Shown: piece after piece, positions 37,706 through 46,827 of the stretch
Position numbering within the stretch: the first letter of the stretch is position 1
How the letters are laid out: each line of letters begins with the position of its first letter
DNA from: Flavobacteriaceae bacterium HL-DH10
GTDB taxonomy: Bacteria; Bacteroidota; Bacteroidia; Flavobacteriales; Flavobacteriaceae
NCBI GenBank assembly: GCA_031826515.1
Contig: CP134536.1
Coordinates: forward strand, 2,734,501-2,798,500
Direction: 5' to 3'
Length of the DNA stretch: 64,000 nucleotides
Program-made: the position numbers and the translations under genes
The notes under the pieces: model-generated
What the model saw: only the letters and a program-made list of their open reading frames with translations
The model's database searches: none
Told to the model about the DNA's origin: nothing

Positions 37706-39295
37706 TCAATTAAACTCCGAAACATAATGGAATTTTATACTCGGATATTTTTGTTGTGTCATTTGTAATGAAAATGAAGAGTCCGCTAAAAAGACTAATT
37801 GGTTTTGTTTGTCTTTAGCTAAAAAGCGTTGTTTTACTCTAACAAACTCTTTGTATTCATCATTTTTTGGATCTTCAGGATCTACCCAACACGCTTTATA
37901 TACATTTAGGTTTTCGTATGTACACTTAGCGCCATACTCATGCTCTAATCGGTATTGAATAACTTCATATTGAAGTGCGCCAACTGTTCCAATAACTTTT
38001 CTACCATTTAGTTCTAGAGTAAATAACTGTGCTACACCTTCATCCATTAATTGATCGATGCCTTTAAAAAGCTGTTTAGATTTTAAAGGATCTGCATTAT
38101 TAATATATCTAAAATGTTCTGGAGAGAAGCTAGGAACCCCTTTGTAATTTAAAACTTCACCTTCCGTTAATGTATCTCCAATTTTAAAAGTTCCCGTGTC
38201 CTGTAGGCCAACAATATCACCAGGATAGGATATGTCTACAATCTCTTTCTTTTCAGCAAAAAAGGCGTTAGGACTAGAAAATTTTACTTTTTTATTATGC
38301 CTTACATGTAAGTAAGGTGCATTACGTTTAAATTCACCAGATACAATTTTTATAAAAGCCAATCGATTTCTATGATTCGGATCCATATTGGCATGAATTT
38401 TAAAAACAAAGCCAGTAAATTTCTCTTCATTGGGTTTAACTAAACGTTCTTCACTTTGTTTTGGTCTAGGTTTTGGAGCAATATCAACAAAACAATCTAA
38501 TAACTCTCTAACTCCAAAATTGTTTAAAGCAGAACCAAAAAATACAGGTTGTAAATTTCCGCTTAAATAATCTTCTTTATCAAATTTAGGATAAATACCA
38601 TCAACAAGTTCTATCTCTTCTCTTAAAGTATTTGCTGCTTTTTCTCCAACTAGTTTATCTAATTCTGGAGATGATAAATCTGAAATTTCAATAGTTTCTT
38701 CAATATCTTTTCTACTATCTCCACTAAATAGATTTACGTTTTTCTCCCAAATATTATAAATCCCTTTAAAATCGTATCCCATTCCTATAGGGAAACTTAA
38801 AGGCGTTACTTTTAATCCTAATTTTTGCTCTACTTCATCTAATAAATCAAATGCATCTTTCCCTTCTCTATCCATTTTATTAATGAATACAATCATAGGA
38901 ATGTTTCGCATTCGGCAAACTTCAACTAGTTTTTCTGTTTGTTCCTCTACACCCTTAGCAACATCAATAACTACAATAACACTATCTACAGCGGTAAGTG
39001 TTCTAAACGTGTCTTCAGCAAAATCTTTATGTCCAGGCGTATCAAGAATATTAATTTTAATACCATTATATTCAAATGCTAAAACAGAAGTTGCTACCGA
39101 AATTCCACGTTGGCGTTCAATTTCCATAAAGTCACTGGTAGCGCCTTTTTTTATTTTGTTACTTTTTACAGCCCCAGCTTCTTGTATGGCACCTCCAAAA
39201 AGAAGTAATTTTTCAGTTAAGGTTGTTTTACCAGCATCTGGATGCGATATAATACCAAAGGTACGTCTTCGTTGTATTTCTTTTAAAAAACTCAT
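37706..39295 (-). CDS. prfC: Peptide chain release factor 3
   Basis: The 529-aa GTPase recycles RF1 and RF2 from the ribosome. G1 is [10 protein letters not shown] near residues 17-26, the switch region has [12 protein letters not shown]3 is DTPGHKDF, and G4 is [10 protein letters not shown]. Length and the C-terminal domain (MDEGVAQLF...[17 protein letters not shown]) fit RF3 rather than EF-G. Divergent from idi. Confidence 0.96.
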   Translation of the reverse strand: MSFLKEIQRRRTFGIISHPDAGKTTLTEKLLLFGGAIQEAGAVKSNKIKKGATSDFMEIERQRGISVATSVLAFEYNGIKINILDTPGHKDFAEDTFRTLTAVDSVIVVIDVAKGVEEQTEKLVEVCRMRNIPMIVFINKMDREGKDAFDLLDEVEQKLGLKVTPLSFPIGMGYDFKGIYNIWEKNVNLFSGDSRKDIEETIEISDLSSPELDKLVGEKAANTLREEIELVDGIYPKFDKEDYLSGNLQPVFFGSALNNFGVRELLDCFVDIAPKPRPKQSEERLVKPNEEKFTGFVFKIHANMDPNHRNRLAFIKIVSGEFKRNAPYLHVRHNKKVKFSSPNAFFAEKKEIVDISYPGDIVGLQDTGTFKIGDTLTEGEVLNYKGVPSFSPEHFRYINNADPLKSKQLFKGIDQLMDEGVAQLFTLELNGRKVIGTVGALQYEVIQYRLEHEYGAKCTYENLNVYKACWVDPEDPKNDEYKEFVRVKQRFLAKDKQNQLVFLADSSFSLQMTQQKYPSIKFHYVSEFN

Positions 39296-39423
39296 AAATA
39301 TTTGTGCAAATGGGTTGCAAAGATAATATTTATAAGTTCAATAATGATATCCTGTTATAGCCATTTTAAATTTATGAATAGAAACATGTATTTTAAAAAT
39401 ATACTTGGTATTTTTGTTATGCT

Positions 39424-39948
39424 ATGAAAGAAGAAAAAGTAATACTTGTTAACGAAAAGGATGAGCAAATAGGATTAATGCCTAAAATTGAAGCACACGA
39501 AAAAGCCTTACTTCATAGAGCTTTTTCAGTTTTTGTTTTTAATGATAAAAACGAACTTATGCTTCAACAACGGGCAGCACATAAATATCATTCTCCATTA
39601 TTATGGACTAATACCTGTTGTAGTCATCAAAGAGAAGGAGAAACTAATATTGAAGCTGGTAAACGCCGTTTACAAGAAGAAATGGGTTTTGTAGTAGATT
39701 TAGAAGACTCTATATCATTTATTTATAAAGCGCCCTTTGATAATGGGTTAACCGAGCATGAATACGACCATGTATTATTAGGTTATAGTAATATTGAACC
39801 GATAATAAATACAGACGAAGTTGCTAGTTGGAAATGGATGTCGATTGAAGCTGTAAAAAACGATATTTTAAATAATCCTGAAATATATACAGAATGGTTT
39901 AAAATTATTTTTGATAAATTCTACGAACATATAAATATTTCGAAATGA
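39424..39948 (+). CDS. idi: Isopentenyl-diphosphate delta-isomerase, type I
   Basis: The 174-aa Nudix-fold enzyme interconverts IPP and DMAPP. The catalytic Cys is in WTNTCCSHQ (near residue 62) and the Glu in EHEYDHVLLGY; metal ligands lie in SHQREGE. The Nudix-like helix is IEAGKRRLQEEMGF. Its stop overlaps the start of the next gene by 4 bases, so it heads an operon with queD-like and manA. Confidence 0.95.
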   Translation: MKEEKVILVNEKDEQIGLMPKIEAHEKALLHRAFSVFVFNDKNELMLQQRAAHKYHSPLLWTNTCCSHQREGETNIEAGKRRLQEEMGFVVDLEDSISFIYKAPFDNGLTEHEYDHVLLGYSNIEPIINTDEVASWKWMSIEAVKNDILNNPEIYTEWFKIIFDKFYEHINISK

Positions 39949-40355
39949 TAGTAACAGTTAGTAGAAAAGCACATTTTAATGCAGCACACAGGTTGTATAG
40001 AAAAGATTGGAGTTTTGAAAAGAATGAAGAAATATTTGGGTTGTGTAATAATCCAAATTATCATGGTCATAATTACGAATTAATAGTAAGCGTTACTGGC
40101 GAAATTGATCAGGAAACGGGCTATGTTATAGATATAAAAATTTTAAAAGATATTATTAAAGAAGAAGTAGAAGACGCTTTTGATCATAAAAATTTAAATA
40201 TAGATGTCTTAGAATTTAAAGATTTAAACCCAACTGCAGAAAATATCTCTGTTGTTATATATAACAAGTTAAAGCCTAAATTAGCAAATCATTTAGACTT
40301 AGAAATAACACTTTATGAAACCCCACGAAATTTTGTAACTTATTCAGGAAAATAA
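39945..40355 (+). CDS. queD: 6-carboxy-tetrahydropterin synthase family (QueD/PTPS)
   Basis: The 136-aa protein has the zinc His ligands in FNAAHRL and NYHGHNYEL, and the conserved Cys in FGLCNNPNYHGH; the second-half catalytic block includes FDHKNLN and PTAENISVVIY. It could make queuosine precursor (QueD) or pyruvoyl-tetrahydropterin; no other queuosine genes are here to decide. The ATG overlaps the idi stop (ATGA). Confidence 0.88.
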   Translation: MIVTVSRKAHFNAAHRLYRKDWSFEKNEEIFGLCNNPNYHGHNYELIVSVTGEIDQETGYVIDIKILKDIIKEEVEDAFDHKNLNIDVLEFKDLNPTAENISVVIYNKLKPKLANHLDLEITLYETPRNFVTYSGK

Positions 40356-40357
40356 TA

Positions 40358-41329
40358 ATGACAAATAATTTATACCCAATAAAATTTACGCCCATATTAA
40401 AAGATAAAATTTGGGGTGGACAAAAGTTAAAAACATTACTTAATAAGAATAGCGATTTACCAAATATTGGTGAAAGTTGGGAGATTAGTGATGTTGAAGG
40501 CGATACATCTATTGTATCTAACGGAAGTCTAAAAGGGCAATCATTAAAACAACTTTTAGAAACGTATAAAGCCGATTTAATTGGACTTAAAAATTATAGA
40601 ATATTTAAAAATAAGTTTCCGCTTCTTATTAAATTTATAGATGCAAAGGAGGATTTATCTATTCAATTACATCCTAATGACGAACTCGCTGCTAAAAGAC
40701 ATAATTCCTTTGGTAAAACAGAAATGTGGTACACATTACAAGCCGATGAAGGCGCTAATTTGATAGTAGGATTTAATCAAGAGATGACACCAGAATTGTA
40801 TTTAAAGCATCTGGCAGATAAAACACTCACCCAAATTTTAAATTTCGATAAAGTTAAAACAGGAGATACTTATTTTATTGAAGTAGGACGAGTACATGCA
40901 ATTGGAGCAGGTGTTATGGTTGCTGAAATTCAACAGACAAGCGATATAACATACCGAGTTTATGATTGGGATAGAGTAGATGATAATGGTAATGAACGAG
41001 AATTGCATAACGATTTAGCTATTGATGCATTTGATTTTGATATGCCAGATAACTTTAGAGTTAGTTATAATAAAACCGAAAATAAATCGAATGAAATGGT
41101 GAGTTGTCCATATTTCACAACTAATTATTTAAAAGTATCAGAAACACTTAAAAAGGAAAATATACACGATTCATTTATTATTTATATGTGTGTAGATGGT
41201 CATGCTGAAATTTCAACTAACGGATTTACAGAAACTATCAATAAAGGAGAAACTATTTTACTTCCAGCAGCTATAATTAATTATGAAATTACTTCTAAAA
41301 ATGCAACGCTATTAGAAGTTTATGTTTAA
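40358..41329 (+). CDS. manA: Mannose-6-phosphate isomerase, class I
   Basis: The 323-aa cupin enzyme interconverts mannose-6-P and fructose-6-P. It shows PIKFTPILKDKIWGG at the N-terminus, the zinc motif SIQLHPND, then GKTEMWYTL, and the catalytic-site GRVHAIGAG. It starts 2 bases after the queD-like gene. Products feed GDP-mannose synthesis or glycolysis. Confidence 0.94.
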   Translation: MTNNLYPIKFTPILKDKIWGGQKLKTLLNKNSDLPNIGESWEISDVEGDTSIVSNGSLKGQSLKQLLETYKADLIGLKNYRIFKNKFPLLIKFIDAKEDLSIQLHPNDELAAKRHNSFGKTEMWYTLQADEGANLIVGFNQEMTPELYLKHLADKTLTQILNFDKVKTGDTYFIEVGRVHAIGAGVMVAEIQQTSDITYRVYDWDRVDDNGNERELHNDLAIDAFDFDMPDNFRVSYNKTENKSNEMVSCPYFTTNYLKVSETLKKENIHDSFIIYMCVDGHAEISTNGFTETINKGETILLPAAIINYEITSKNATLLEVYV

Positions 41330-41356
41330 TTTTGCGTTTAAATTAAAATAGAAATT

Positions 41357-41626
41357 ATGGCAAATGTTAGAGATCTTAAAAAAGATATTAATTACGTTTT
41401 AGGAGACATTATTGAAGCAGTTTATATTTGGGAATATGCAAATACTGATAAAGACACTAAAGAAAGTGAAGCAATTATAGATGAAGCAATTGGAACTTTT
41501 GATGAATTAATTGCTAAAGTTAATGCAAAGAATATTGATAATGTGAAGGCACATTATAAAGCTATTAATCAAGAATTAGAAGCTAAAGGAACTGCATTAA
41601 TTGAAAAAATTAATAAATTAGGATAA
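41357..41626 (+). CDS. Small conserved helical protein, unknown
   Basis: The 89-aa protein (MANVRDLKKDINYVLGDIIE at the start) is predicted all-helical, acidic in the middle, with no signal peptide or metal motif. Similar small proteins follow manA-like genes in other flavobacteria as far as I recall, but no function is known to me. It is 27 bases after manA and ends before the tRNA-Thr promoter. Confidence 0.75.
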   Translation: MANVRDLKKDINYVLGDIIEAVYIWEYANTDKDTKESEAIIDEAIGTFDELIAKVNAKNIDNVKAHYKAINQELEAKGTALIEKINKLG

Positions 41627-41643
41627 TTTTTTTAACGGATTGC

Positions 41644-41673
41644 TTGCTAATATGATTTTTGCGATTATATTTG
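41644..41673 (+). promoter_or_regulatory. Promoter of the second tRNA-Thr
   Basis: TTG (41644-41646) and TATATTTG (41666-41673), 19 bases apart, match the Bacteroidota consensus; the tRNA starts 14 bases later. Confidence 0.7.
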
Positions 41674-41686
41674 CACCCGTTAAAAC

Positions 41687-41760
41687 GCCGATGTAGCTCA
41701 GCTGGCTAGAGCAGCTGATTTGTAATCAGCAGGTCGTGGGTTCGAGTCCCTCCATCGGCT
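41687..41760 (+). tRNA. tRNA-Thr (anticodon TGT), second copy
   Basis: All 74 bases match 24021-24094, with four to five flanking bases on each side also the same. It is a single-gene unit with its own promoter and terminator. Confidence 0.97.
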
Positions 41761-41761
41761 C

Positions 41762-41791
41762 AAAAAAGCCTCACTTTTGTGAGGCTTTTTT
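41762..41791 (+). terminator. Intrinsic terminator of tRNA-Thr
   Basis: AAAAAAGCCTCAC and GTGAGGCTTTTTT flank a TTTT loop, 2 bases after the tRNA. Confidence 0.92.
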
Positions 41792-41867
41792 ATACACCAT
41801 ATTTTGAGTCAGTAAGTTATATAACATTTTAACTAGAATTCTTTTATTGCTTACTCAATTAAACAAA

Positions 41868-41893
41868 AAAAAGACCTTGAAATAAGGTCTTTT
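41868..41893 (-). terminator. Terminator of the DUF4369 gene
   Basis: AAAAGACCTT pairs with AAGGTCTTTT around GAAAT; on the minus strand it ends the gene at 41922, and its A-run upstream gives a T-run there. Confidence 0.85.
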
Positions 41894-41921
41894 ACTTTAA
41901 TGATGTTATTTATATATAATG

Positions 41922-42620
41922 TTATTTTTCTGATTCATTTATCTTGTCAATAAACTCCTGTAATTCTTTTCCGTATTTAGAATTTTTTACTTTTACTGAT
42001 AAAGACTTGTTAATTGTATCTAATAAATTAATCTTAGCATTATATATTTCTGTTAAAGCTAAATAAGGAGCTACCTCGCTATCTTTATGGTTTAAAGCAA
42101 AGTTTACAGTAAATAAATACTGTCTTTTTTGCATACTATTTTGAATGTTTTCTAAGCTATCAAGTTTTGATTTATTATTGGCTTTAAGGGCTTCAAACTT
42201 TTCTTTAATTAAATTTAGATTTTGATCTTTAAACCTAGACATCATTTTTTCGTATTCTTCAAGTGTTTTTTGTTGAGTAGATCCATTAATTTCTGCATCA
42301 AACGCAAAGTTTTTTAATGAGGTATTTATTTCAGTAATGCCTTTATCTGCAAAAAATCTTATTCTATCTTTTTCTGAGCTATTTTTATCAAGGTATAGAA
42401 ATAATACTTCTGGAGATTCTAAGTTACTATGTAATTCAAATTCAGAATCACCATTAATGGTTAATGAGTCAACACTTATTAATGCCGAATCATTTGCTTT
42501 TTTAAGATATATAGTTCCCTTTTTTAATCCTTTTATTTGCCCTTTTACAGTTAGGTCATGCTGTTTTTCACCACAAGCAATAATCATAAAAGCGATAAAT
42601 AATAATAGTGCGTTTTTCAT
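41922..42620 (-). CDS. DUF4369 lipoprotein without thioredoxin domain
   Basis: The 232-aa protein has a lipoprotein signal (LLLFIAFMIIAC, Cys at 16) and an N-terminal DUF4369 beta-domain (VKGQIKGLKKGTIYLKK, residues ~25-115), followed by a helical, Lys/Glu-rich half. In Bacteroidota DUF4369 usually precedes a TlpA-like thioredoxin domain; here there is no CxxC motif, so redox activity is unlikely. It should be anchored in the periplasm. Single gene. Confidence 0.82.
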   Translation of the reverse strand: MKNALLLFIAFMIIACGEKQHDLTVKGQIKGLKKGTIYLKKANDSALISVDSLTINGDSEFELHSNLESPEVLFLYLDKNSSEKDRIRFFADKGITEINTSLKNFAFDAEINGSTQQKTLEEYEKMMSRFKDQNLNLIKEKFEALKANNKSKLDSLENIQNSMQKRQYLFTVNFALNHKDSEVAPYLALTEIYNAKINLLDTINKSLSVKVKNSKYGKELQEFIDKINESEK

Positions 42621-42847
42621 TTGTAACTTTTTAAGTTTGATAGCGACAAATATCTCACAATTATATTTTAAATACTAGTAGCAGATAAGTAATTTATTAA
42701 ATGTTAAATATGTCTTAAAAATATTAATAGAATTGTTTTGGCACAAATATTGATAATATATTAATAATTACATTCTATATAAAAATTTATAGTGTGGTTA
42801 CTTTAAATTTAAGAATTGTAATTCATATTTTTGGTTGGTTAGTTAGT

Positions 42848-42878
42848 AAAAAAGCACTCTATGTAGAGTGCTTTTTTT
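42848..42878 (-). terminator. Terminator of the beta-barrel protein gene
   Basis: AAAAAGCACTCTA and TAGAGTGCTTTTT form a 13-bp perfect stem with a two-base nominal loop, 14 bases beyond the minus-strand stop. Confidence 0.88.
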
Positions 42879-42891
42879 ATATGATTATAAT

Positions 42892-43608
42892 TTAATGCTT
42901 TGAGCACCAACAGGCATTACCCTTAAATAATTTAGAAAACAAAGTATCCGTATGCTCTCCATCTGTGCTAATAAGATTTATATGTAAACTAAGACTTACA
43001 ATGCTGGGTGTATATGATTTTAAATCTGCCAGATTTGTGCCGTATTCAGAGTATATAATATCTAAGAGTTCTTCTTGGGTTTCTTTTTGTCCAGATTCAT
43101 ATCTTAAATCTAATCCAAACCTTCCAAAATTAGCTTTAATACCAAAACTTAAACTTAAGGTATTCTTATCTAAATCTGGCCCACCATCACTAAATGACGT
43201 TACTTGTACACCATCTAATGAAGTTTTTTTATAGAAATTGAAGTTTGGTCCTATATAGAGTGATAGGGGGTCGAATATTTCAAAACCTAAAATTACAGGA
43301 ATTTCGGTTTTTGATGTATTCCAATAGGATGTTTTTAATGGTAAATCATAATGATTTTTTAGCTTAACATAATTTAATTCTGGTTGAATAAAAAATTTAC
43401 CAAATTTCACATTTAAGAAAGCTCCAAATTGTAGACTTATATCTTTATTAGGTTGGTGATTTATTCCAGGATCTCCATTATATGGACGTTGATATAATGA
43501 GCCAATTTTGTTTTGATTTAATCCACCTTTAACACCTAAAGTGTATAATTGTGCATTACTTAAATACGAGACAGTAAGAAAACTGATAAATAGTAGGTGC
43601 TTTTTCAT
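42892..43608 (-). CDS. Outer-membrane beta-barrel protein (PorT/OMP_b-brl type)
   Basis: The 238-aa protein has a cleavable signal (KKHLLFISFLTVSYLSNAQ) and alternating hydrophobic strands typical of an eight-stranded barrel (YTLGVKGGLNQNKIGSLY, ISLQFGAFLNVKFGKFFIQP, FGRFGLDLRYESGQ). It fits the porin-like family with outer membrane beta-barrel domain 2. The C-terminal tail ends in CWCSKH, unusual for a barrel. Function unknown. It faces away from the sRNA-like unit upstream. Confidence 0.82.
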   Translation of the reverse strand: MKKHLLFISFLTVSYLSNAQLYTLGVKGGLNQNKIGSLYQRPYNGDPGINHQPNKDISLQFGAFLNVKFGKFFIQPELNYVKLKNHYDLPLKTSYWNTSKTEIPVILGFEIFDPLSLYIGPNFNFYKKTSLDGVQVTSFSDGGPDLDKNTLSLSFGIKANFGRFGLDLRYESGQKETQEELLDIIYSEYGTNLADLKSYTPSIVSLSLHINLISTDGEHTDTLFSKLFKGNACWCSKH

Positions 43609-43686
43609 TTTAAACTGATTGGGGTTTCAGATTTTAAATGTATAAAGTGAAAACCTAATAGTTGTTTTTTTTCGTTGAGAATTACT

Positions 43687-43895
43687 ATTTCATCGTTTAT
43701 TCCCCATTTTATGTGCAAAATGTTGTTAAAAAGTTGAAGATCAGTAGTTTTTGTGTCTTAAAAATATAAAATTGAATAAAAGGTAGGATTAATATATTTT
43801 ACTCTAAAGTTGTATTTCATCGTTTAAACGATGTTTTTAATCGTTAAATGTTAAAATTATGTGTATTTCATCGAATTTTAATGTGTTTTGTCGTT
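43687..43895 (+). promoter_or_regulatory. Five TTTCATCGTT-like repeats upstream of an orphan promoter
   Basis: The ATCG cores begin at 43692, 43819, 43840, 43870 and 43890 (the last is GTCG). The last four form two pairs spaced 21 and 20 bases, about two helical turns. One copy is part of the perfect palindrome CATCGTTTAAACGATG (43818-43833). The arrangement resembles paired direct repeats bound by LytTR-type regulators. Confidence 0.6.
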
Positions 43896-43914
43896 ATATA
43901 ATCTTTAATAATTA

Positions 43915-43922
43915 TATCTTTG
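43915..43922 (+). promoter_or_regulatory. -7 element of the orphan transcription unit
   Basis: TATCTTTG matches TAnnTTTG. No -33 TTTG lies at 17-20 bases; the nearest repeat sits there instead, as in an activator-dependent promoter. Confidence 0.55.
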
Positions 43923-43928
43923 GAGTGT

Positions 43929-44068
43929 ACTAAATAACATACTTTTTAGTTCAATGGATTAATTAATTAATATTTGCATTATGTTGTTGGTATAGAGACC
44001 CTAAATCTACATCATAATAAAAAAAGCAAATTGAAAGAAAACCGAGTTTGAGGGAACTCGGTTTTTTT
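43929..44068 (+). ncRNA. Candidate small RNA, ~140 nt
   Basis: The unit runs from the predicted start site to an intrinsic terminator. It lies in a 519-base gap between a minus-strand gene reading away and a plus-strand gene starting 60 bases after the terminator. Its longest ATG-started reading frames have only a few codons (ATG GAT TAA; ATG TTG TTG GTA TAG), so it is not a protein gene. It does not match any RNA I recognise. Target and function are unknown. Confidence 0.5.
44039..44068 (+). terminator. Terminator of the orphan transcription unit
   Basis: AAACCGAGTT and AACTCGGTTT flank TGAGGG and are followed by a T-run. No coding gene lies between the promoter and this hairpin. Confidence 0.88.
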
Positions 44069-44127
44069 ATGCTCTTTTTTTTGGTGTAATTATTTTATCT
44101 ACATTAGCTTATAAACTAATAAGTATA

Positions 44128-44793
44128 ATGCGTTACTTTTTTAAATTCCTATTGTTTTTTTATTGCTTTGTTTCTTTTGCACAATTGCCTAAAGGGTTTG
44201 TTTATGTTGAAGATATTATACCAGATATAAATGTAGAACTAAGGTATTATACTTCTAATAATTTCGTAGGAAAGGTTATCGATGGTTATCACTCTAATAA
44301 GCTTATCCTAACGAAGCAAACTGCAATTGCTTTAAAACACGTTCAAGAAGAATTACAGAATAATAATTTGTGTTTAAAAATATATGATGGTTATAGACCG
44401 CAACAAGCTGTTAATCATTTTATACGATGGGCAAATGATTTAAATGATACTATTAATAAGCCCATTTTTTATCCAGATGTTGCAAAGGAAAATCTTTTTA
44501 AAGCAGATTATATTGCTAGTAGATCTGGGCATAGTAGAGGCAGTACAGTAGATTTAACCATTATTAATGGTAATACGGGGAAACCTATAGATATGGGGAG
44601 TACTTATGATTTTTTCGGAGAAGTATCTTGGGTTAATTATGATAATATTACCGATACTCAGAAAGCCAATCGAAAAATATTGCAAAAAGTTATGTTGAAA
44701 TACGGGTTTAGAAATTATCCTAAAGAATGGTGGCATTTTACTTTAAGAGAAGAACCTTTTCCTAACACTTATTTTGATTTCCCTATAAAATAG
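44128..44793 (+). CDS. D-alanyl-D-alanine dipeptidase (VanX/DdpX family)
   Basis: The 221-aa protein has a signal peptide (FFKFLLFFYCFVSFAQ) and the M15D zinc-peptidase motifs SRSGHSRGSTVDLT (His and Asp ligands, near residues 133-146) and KEWWHFTL (catalytic Glu, His ligand, near 205). YDGYRPQQAV is also conserved. It should cleave D-Ala-D-Ala in the periplasm, for peptidoglycan turnover or dipeptide use; no van cluster is present, so vancomycin resistance is not implied. Confidence 0.92.
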   Translation: MRYFFKFLLFFYCFVSFAQLPKGFVYVEDIIPDINVELRYYTSNNFVGKVIDGYHSNKLILTKQTAIALKHVQEELQNNNLCLKIYDGYRPQQAVNHFIRWANDLNDTINKPIFYPDVAKENLFKADYIASRSGHSRGSTVDLTIINGNTGKPIDMGSTYDFFGEVSWVNYDNITDTQKANRKILQKVMLKYGFRNYPKEWWHFTLREEPFPNTYFDFPIK

Positions 44794-44802
44794 GGGTGGT
44801 TA

Positions 44803-46040
44803 TTAATACCAACGTTTCTTTTTCTTTTTAGAAGCTTCGCTTTTTCGTCCTTTTTTGTGTTTGCTTTTACCAGGTGTTTTATGAATTTCTTTTTTCGCTT
44901 TTGGGTCTAAAGGATAAGGATGCTCATCAATAACATCAATTTGTAATTGAATAAGTTGTTGTATGGTTTGTACATAAGGCTTTTCATCAGCCGAACAAAA
45001 AGAATATGCTATACCTGTATTTCCTGCTCTAGCAGTTCTACCAATTCTGTGTACATAAGTTTCTGGTACGTTAGGTAAATCAAAATTAACTACCGCATCT
45101 AAATTATTAATATCAATACCACGTGCAGCTACATCGGTAGCAATTAAAATATTAACATCACCTTTTTTGAATTTATCTAACGCTTCTTGTCTTAAATTTT
45201 GACTTTTGTCGCCATGAATGCTATCTGCTTTATAGCCATTTTTTAGGAGTGTTTTTTCAAGTTTATCAACGCCAAATTTGGTGCGTCTAAAAATGATAAT
45301 ATTACCTTTAATAGTGTTTCTTAAAAGATGTAAGCATAATTCTATTTTTTTGGGTTTTGGTACATAATATAATAATTGATGTACATTTTTTGAGGTTGAA
45401 GAATTAGCAGCGACTTCAATGCGTTCAGGAGCTTTTAAAATGGTATTAGCTAACTGTTCAACTTTATAAGGGATGGTTGCCGAAAACAATAAGGTTTGTT
45501 TGTTTTCCGGACATAAACGTGCAATTTTTTTAACATCATCAATAAAACCCATATCTAGCATTAAATCAGCTTCATCTAAAACCAAAGTTTCAATATAATC
45601 TAAATTGATAATGTCTTGTTTATGTAAATCAAGTAAACGACCTGGGGTTGCAATTAAAATGTCAACACCTTTTTTTAAAACATCAATTTGAGGTTCTATA
45701 GCTGCGCCTCCAAAAATAACCGTAGTTCTTAAATTGGTATACGTGCTGTATGTTATAAAATTCTCATTTATTTGAACCGCTAACTCTCGCGTAGGACTTA
45801 TAATTAAAGCTTTTATTTTTTTCCTTTTTTTGATGCATCCTGTTTATCAAACAATAATTGTAAAATAGGAAGTGCAAAAGCAGCTGTTTTCCCTGTTCCT
45901 GTTTGGGCCGAAACAATAACATCTTTTTTATGTAATACCGAAGGAATTGTTTTTTCTTGAACTAAGGTTGGACTATCATATCCAGCTTCTGCAATAGCTC
46001 TTAAAATCGGTCTGTTTAATTGTAAGTCTTTAAATGACAT
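44803..46040 (-). pseudogene. DEAD-box RNA helicase, frameshifted at an A7 tract
   Basis: From ATG 46040 the frame encodes the Q-motif region and Walker A (AQTGTGKTAAFALPILQLLF), then stops at TAA 45813-45815. The -1 frame continues without a gap: SPTREL, ATPGRLLD, VLDEADLMLDMGF, LLFSATIP, HRIGRTARAG and a Lys-rich end KKKKKRWY. The minus strand there reads GCATC-A7-GG-A7-TAAAAG; one extra A, or a -1 slip on the second A7, restores a continuous ~412-aa RhlE-like protein. Causes could be a sequencing error, a real mutation, or slippage. Everything else is intact, which argues against old decay. Confidence 0.85.
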
Positions 46041-46078
46041 TTATAAGGTGTTTGAGGCAAAGATATAACAAACCCAAG

Positions 46079-46714
46079 TTACTTTATAAAAGACTTTAAT
46101 TTATCTCTTATACTTTGTGGTAAAGCATCATTATTTAAAATCAAATGAATAAACTCAAGGTTTTTTTCTTTTGAAAATAGTAAATTAAAAAATTGCCAAG
46201 TTGTAATGCTGTTTTTTGCTTGTTCAACGCGTTTAAACGAGTCTCCTGTTTTCACAAAACCTTCTTCTAAAACACGAACATAAGTTCCCGAAAAACCATG
46301 TTCAATAAATTGATTAAGTGCTTTTTGATTGCCAAACTTCACACCAAATTTAAAACAAGGTTCACGAGGTTGGGTAACCTGTACTAAAGCATCACCAACT
46401 TTATAAATATCACCAATAAAGAGTTTAGTTTCATCTAAACCATTAACGGTTAGGTTTTCTCCAAACATGCCCCAATTCCAATCTAAATTAGGGTACAGGT
46501 TTTTCCAATACTCATATTGATTATCCGAAAACAAATAACAGGCTTTAAATTCGCCACCATGATGTTTTCTATCGGTTACTTCATCATTTTTTACGTCGTT
46601 TTTTCCTAAGAAGATAGGTTCTATAGTTGGTGTTTTATAAATACCTGTGGTTACTTCTTTTTCATTCCAAATAATGGTAGTTGGTCTTGCTATATTAGTA
46701 GACGTGATTTTCAT
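46079..46714 (-). CDS. MOSC domain protein, YiiM-like
   Basis: The 211-aa protein shows the MOSC signature: HHGGEFKACYLFS, then WGMFGENLTVNGLDE and the absolutely conserved Cys in QPREPCFKFG (near residue 122), with a C-terminal helical extension as in YiiM. MOSC proteins handle molybdenum-cofactor sulfur or reduce N-hydroxylated compounds. No molybdopterin genes adjoin. The gene lies 39 bases upstream of the helicase on the same strand. Confidence 0.9.
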   Translation of the reverse strand: MKITSTNIARPTTIIWNEKEVTTGIYKTPTIEPIFLGKNDVKNDEVTDRKHHGGEFKACYLFSDNQYEYWKNLYPNLDWNWGMFGENLTVNGLDETKLFIGDIYKVGDALVQVTQPREPCFKFGVKFGNQKALNQFIEHGFSGTYVRVLEEGFVKTGDSFKRVEQAKNSITTWQFFNLLFSKEKNLEFIHLILNNDALPQSIRDKLKSFIK

Positions 46715-46827
46715 AGGTTTGTTTAACTCTAAATAGTATAAAGCCGTTTTAATGATTTTATATGAGGCGTTAAACTAAATTAGTTAAATTTTTAGACAAA
46801 GGCAATGCGTTGTTGTGATAAAAAAAA

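Noticed and set aside
38883-39326. 147-codon plus-strand ORF
   Set aside because: Lies antisense within prfC; Ser/Thr-rich shadow composition with no domain.
41687-41760. Second tRNA-Thr as an integration site
   Set aside because: No integrase and no 3' partial tRNA copy within reach.
43687-43895. CRISPR-like array
   Set aside because: Repeats are short (~10 bases), unevenly spaced and lack cas genes.
44128-44793. VanX-like gene as vancomycin resistance
   Set aside because: No vanH, vanA or vanRS genes; such dipeptidases are common in cell-wall turnover.
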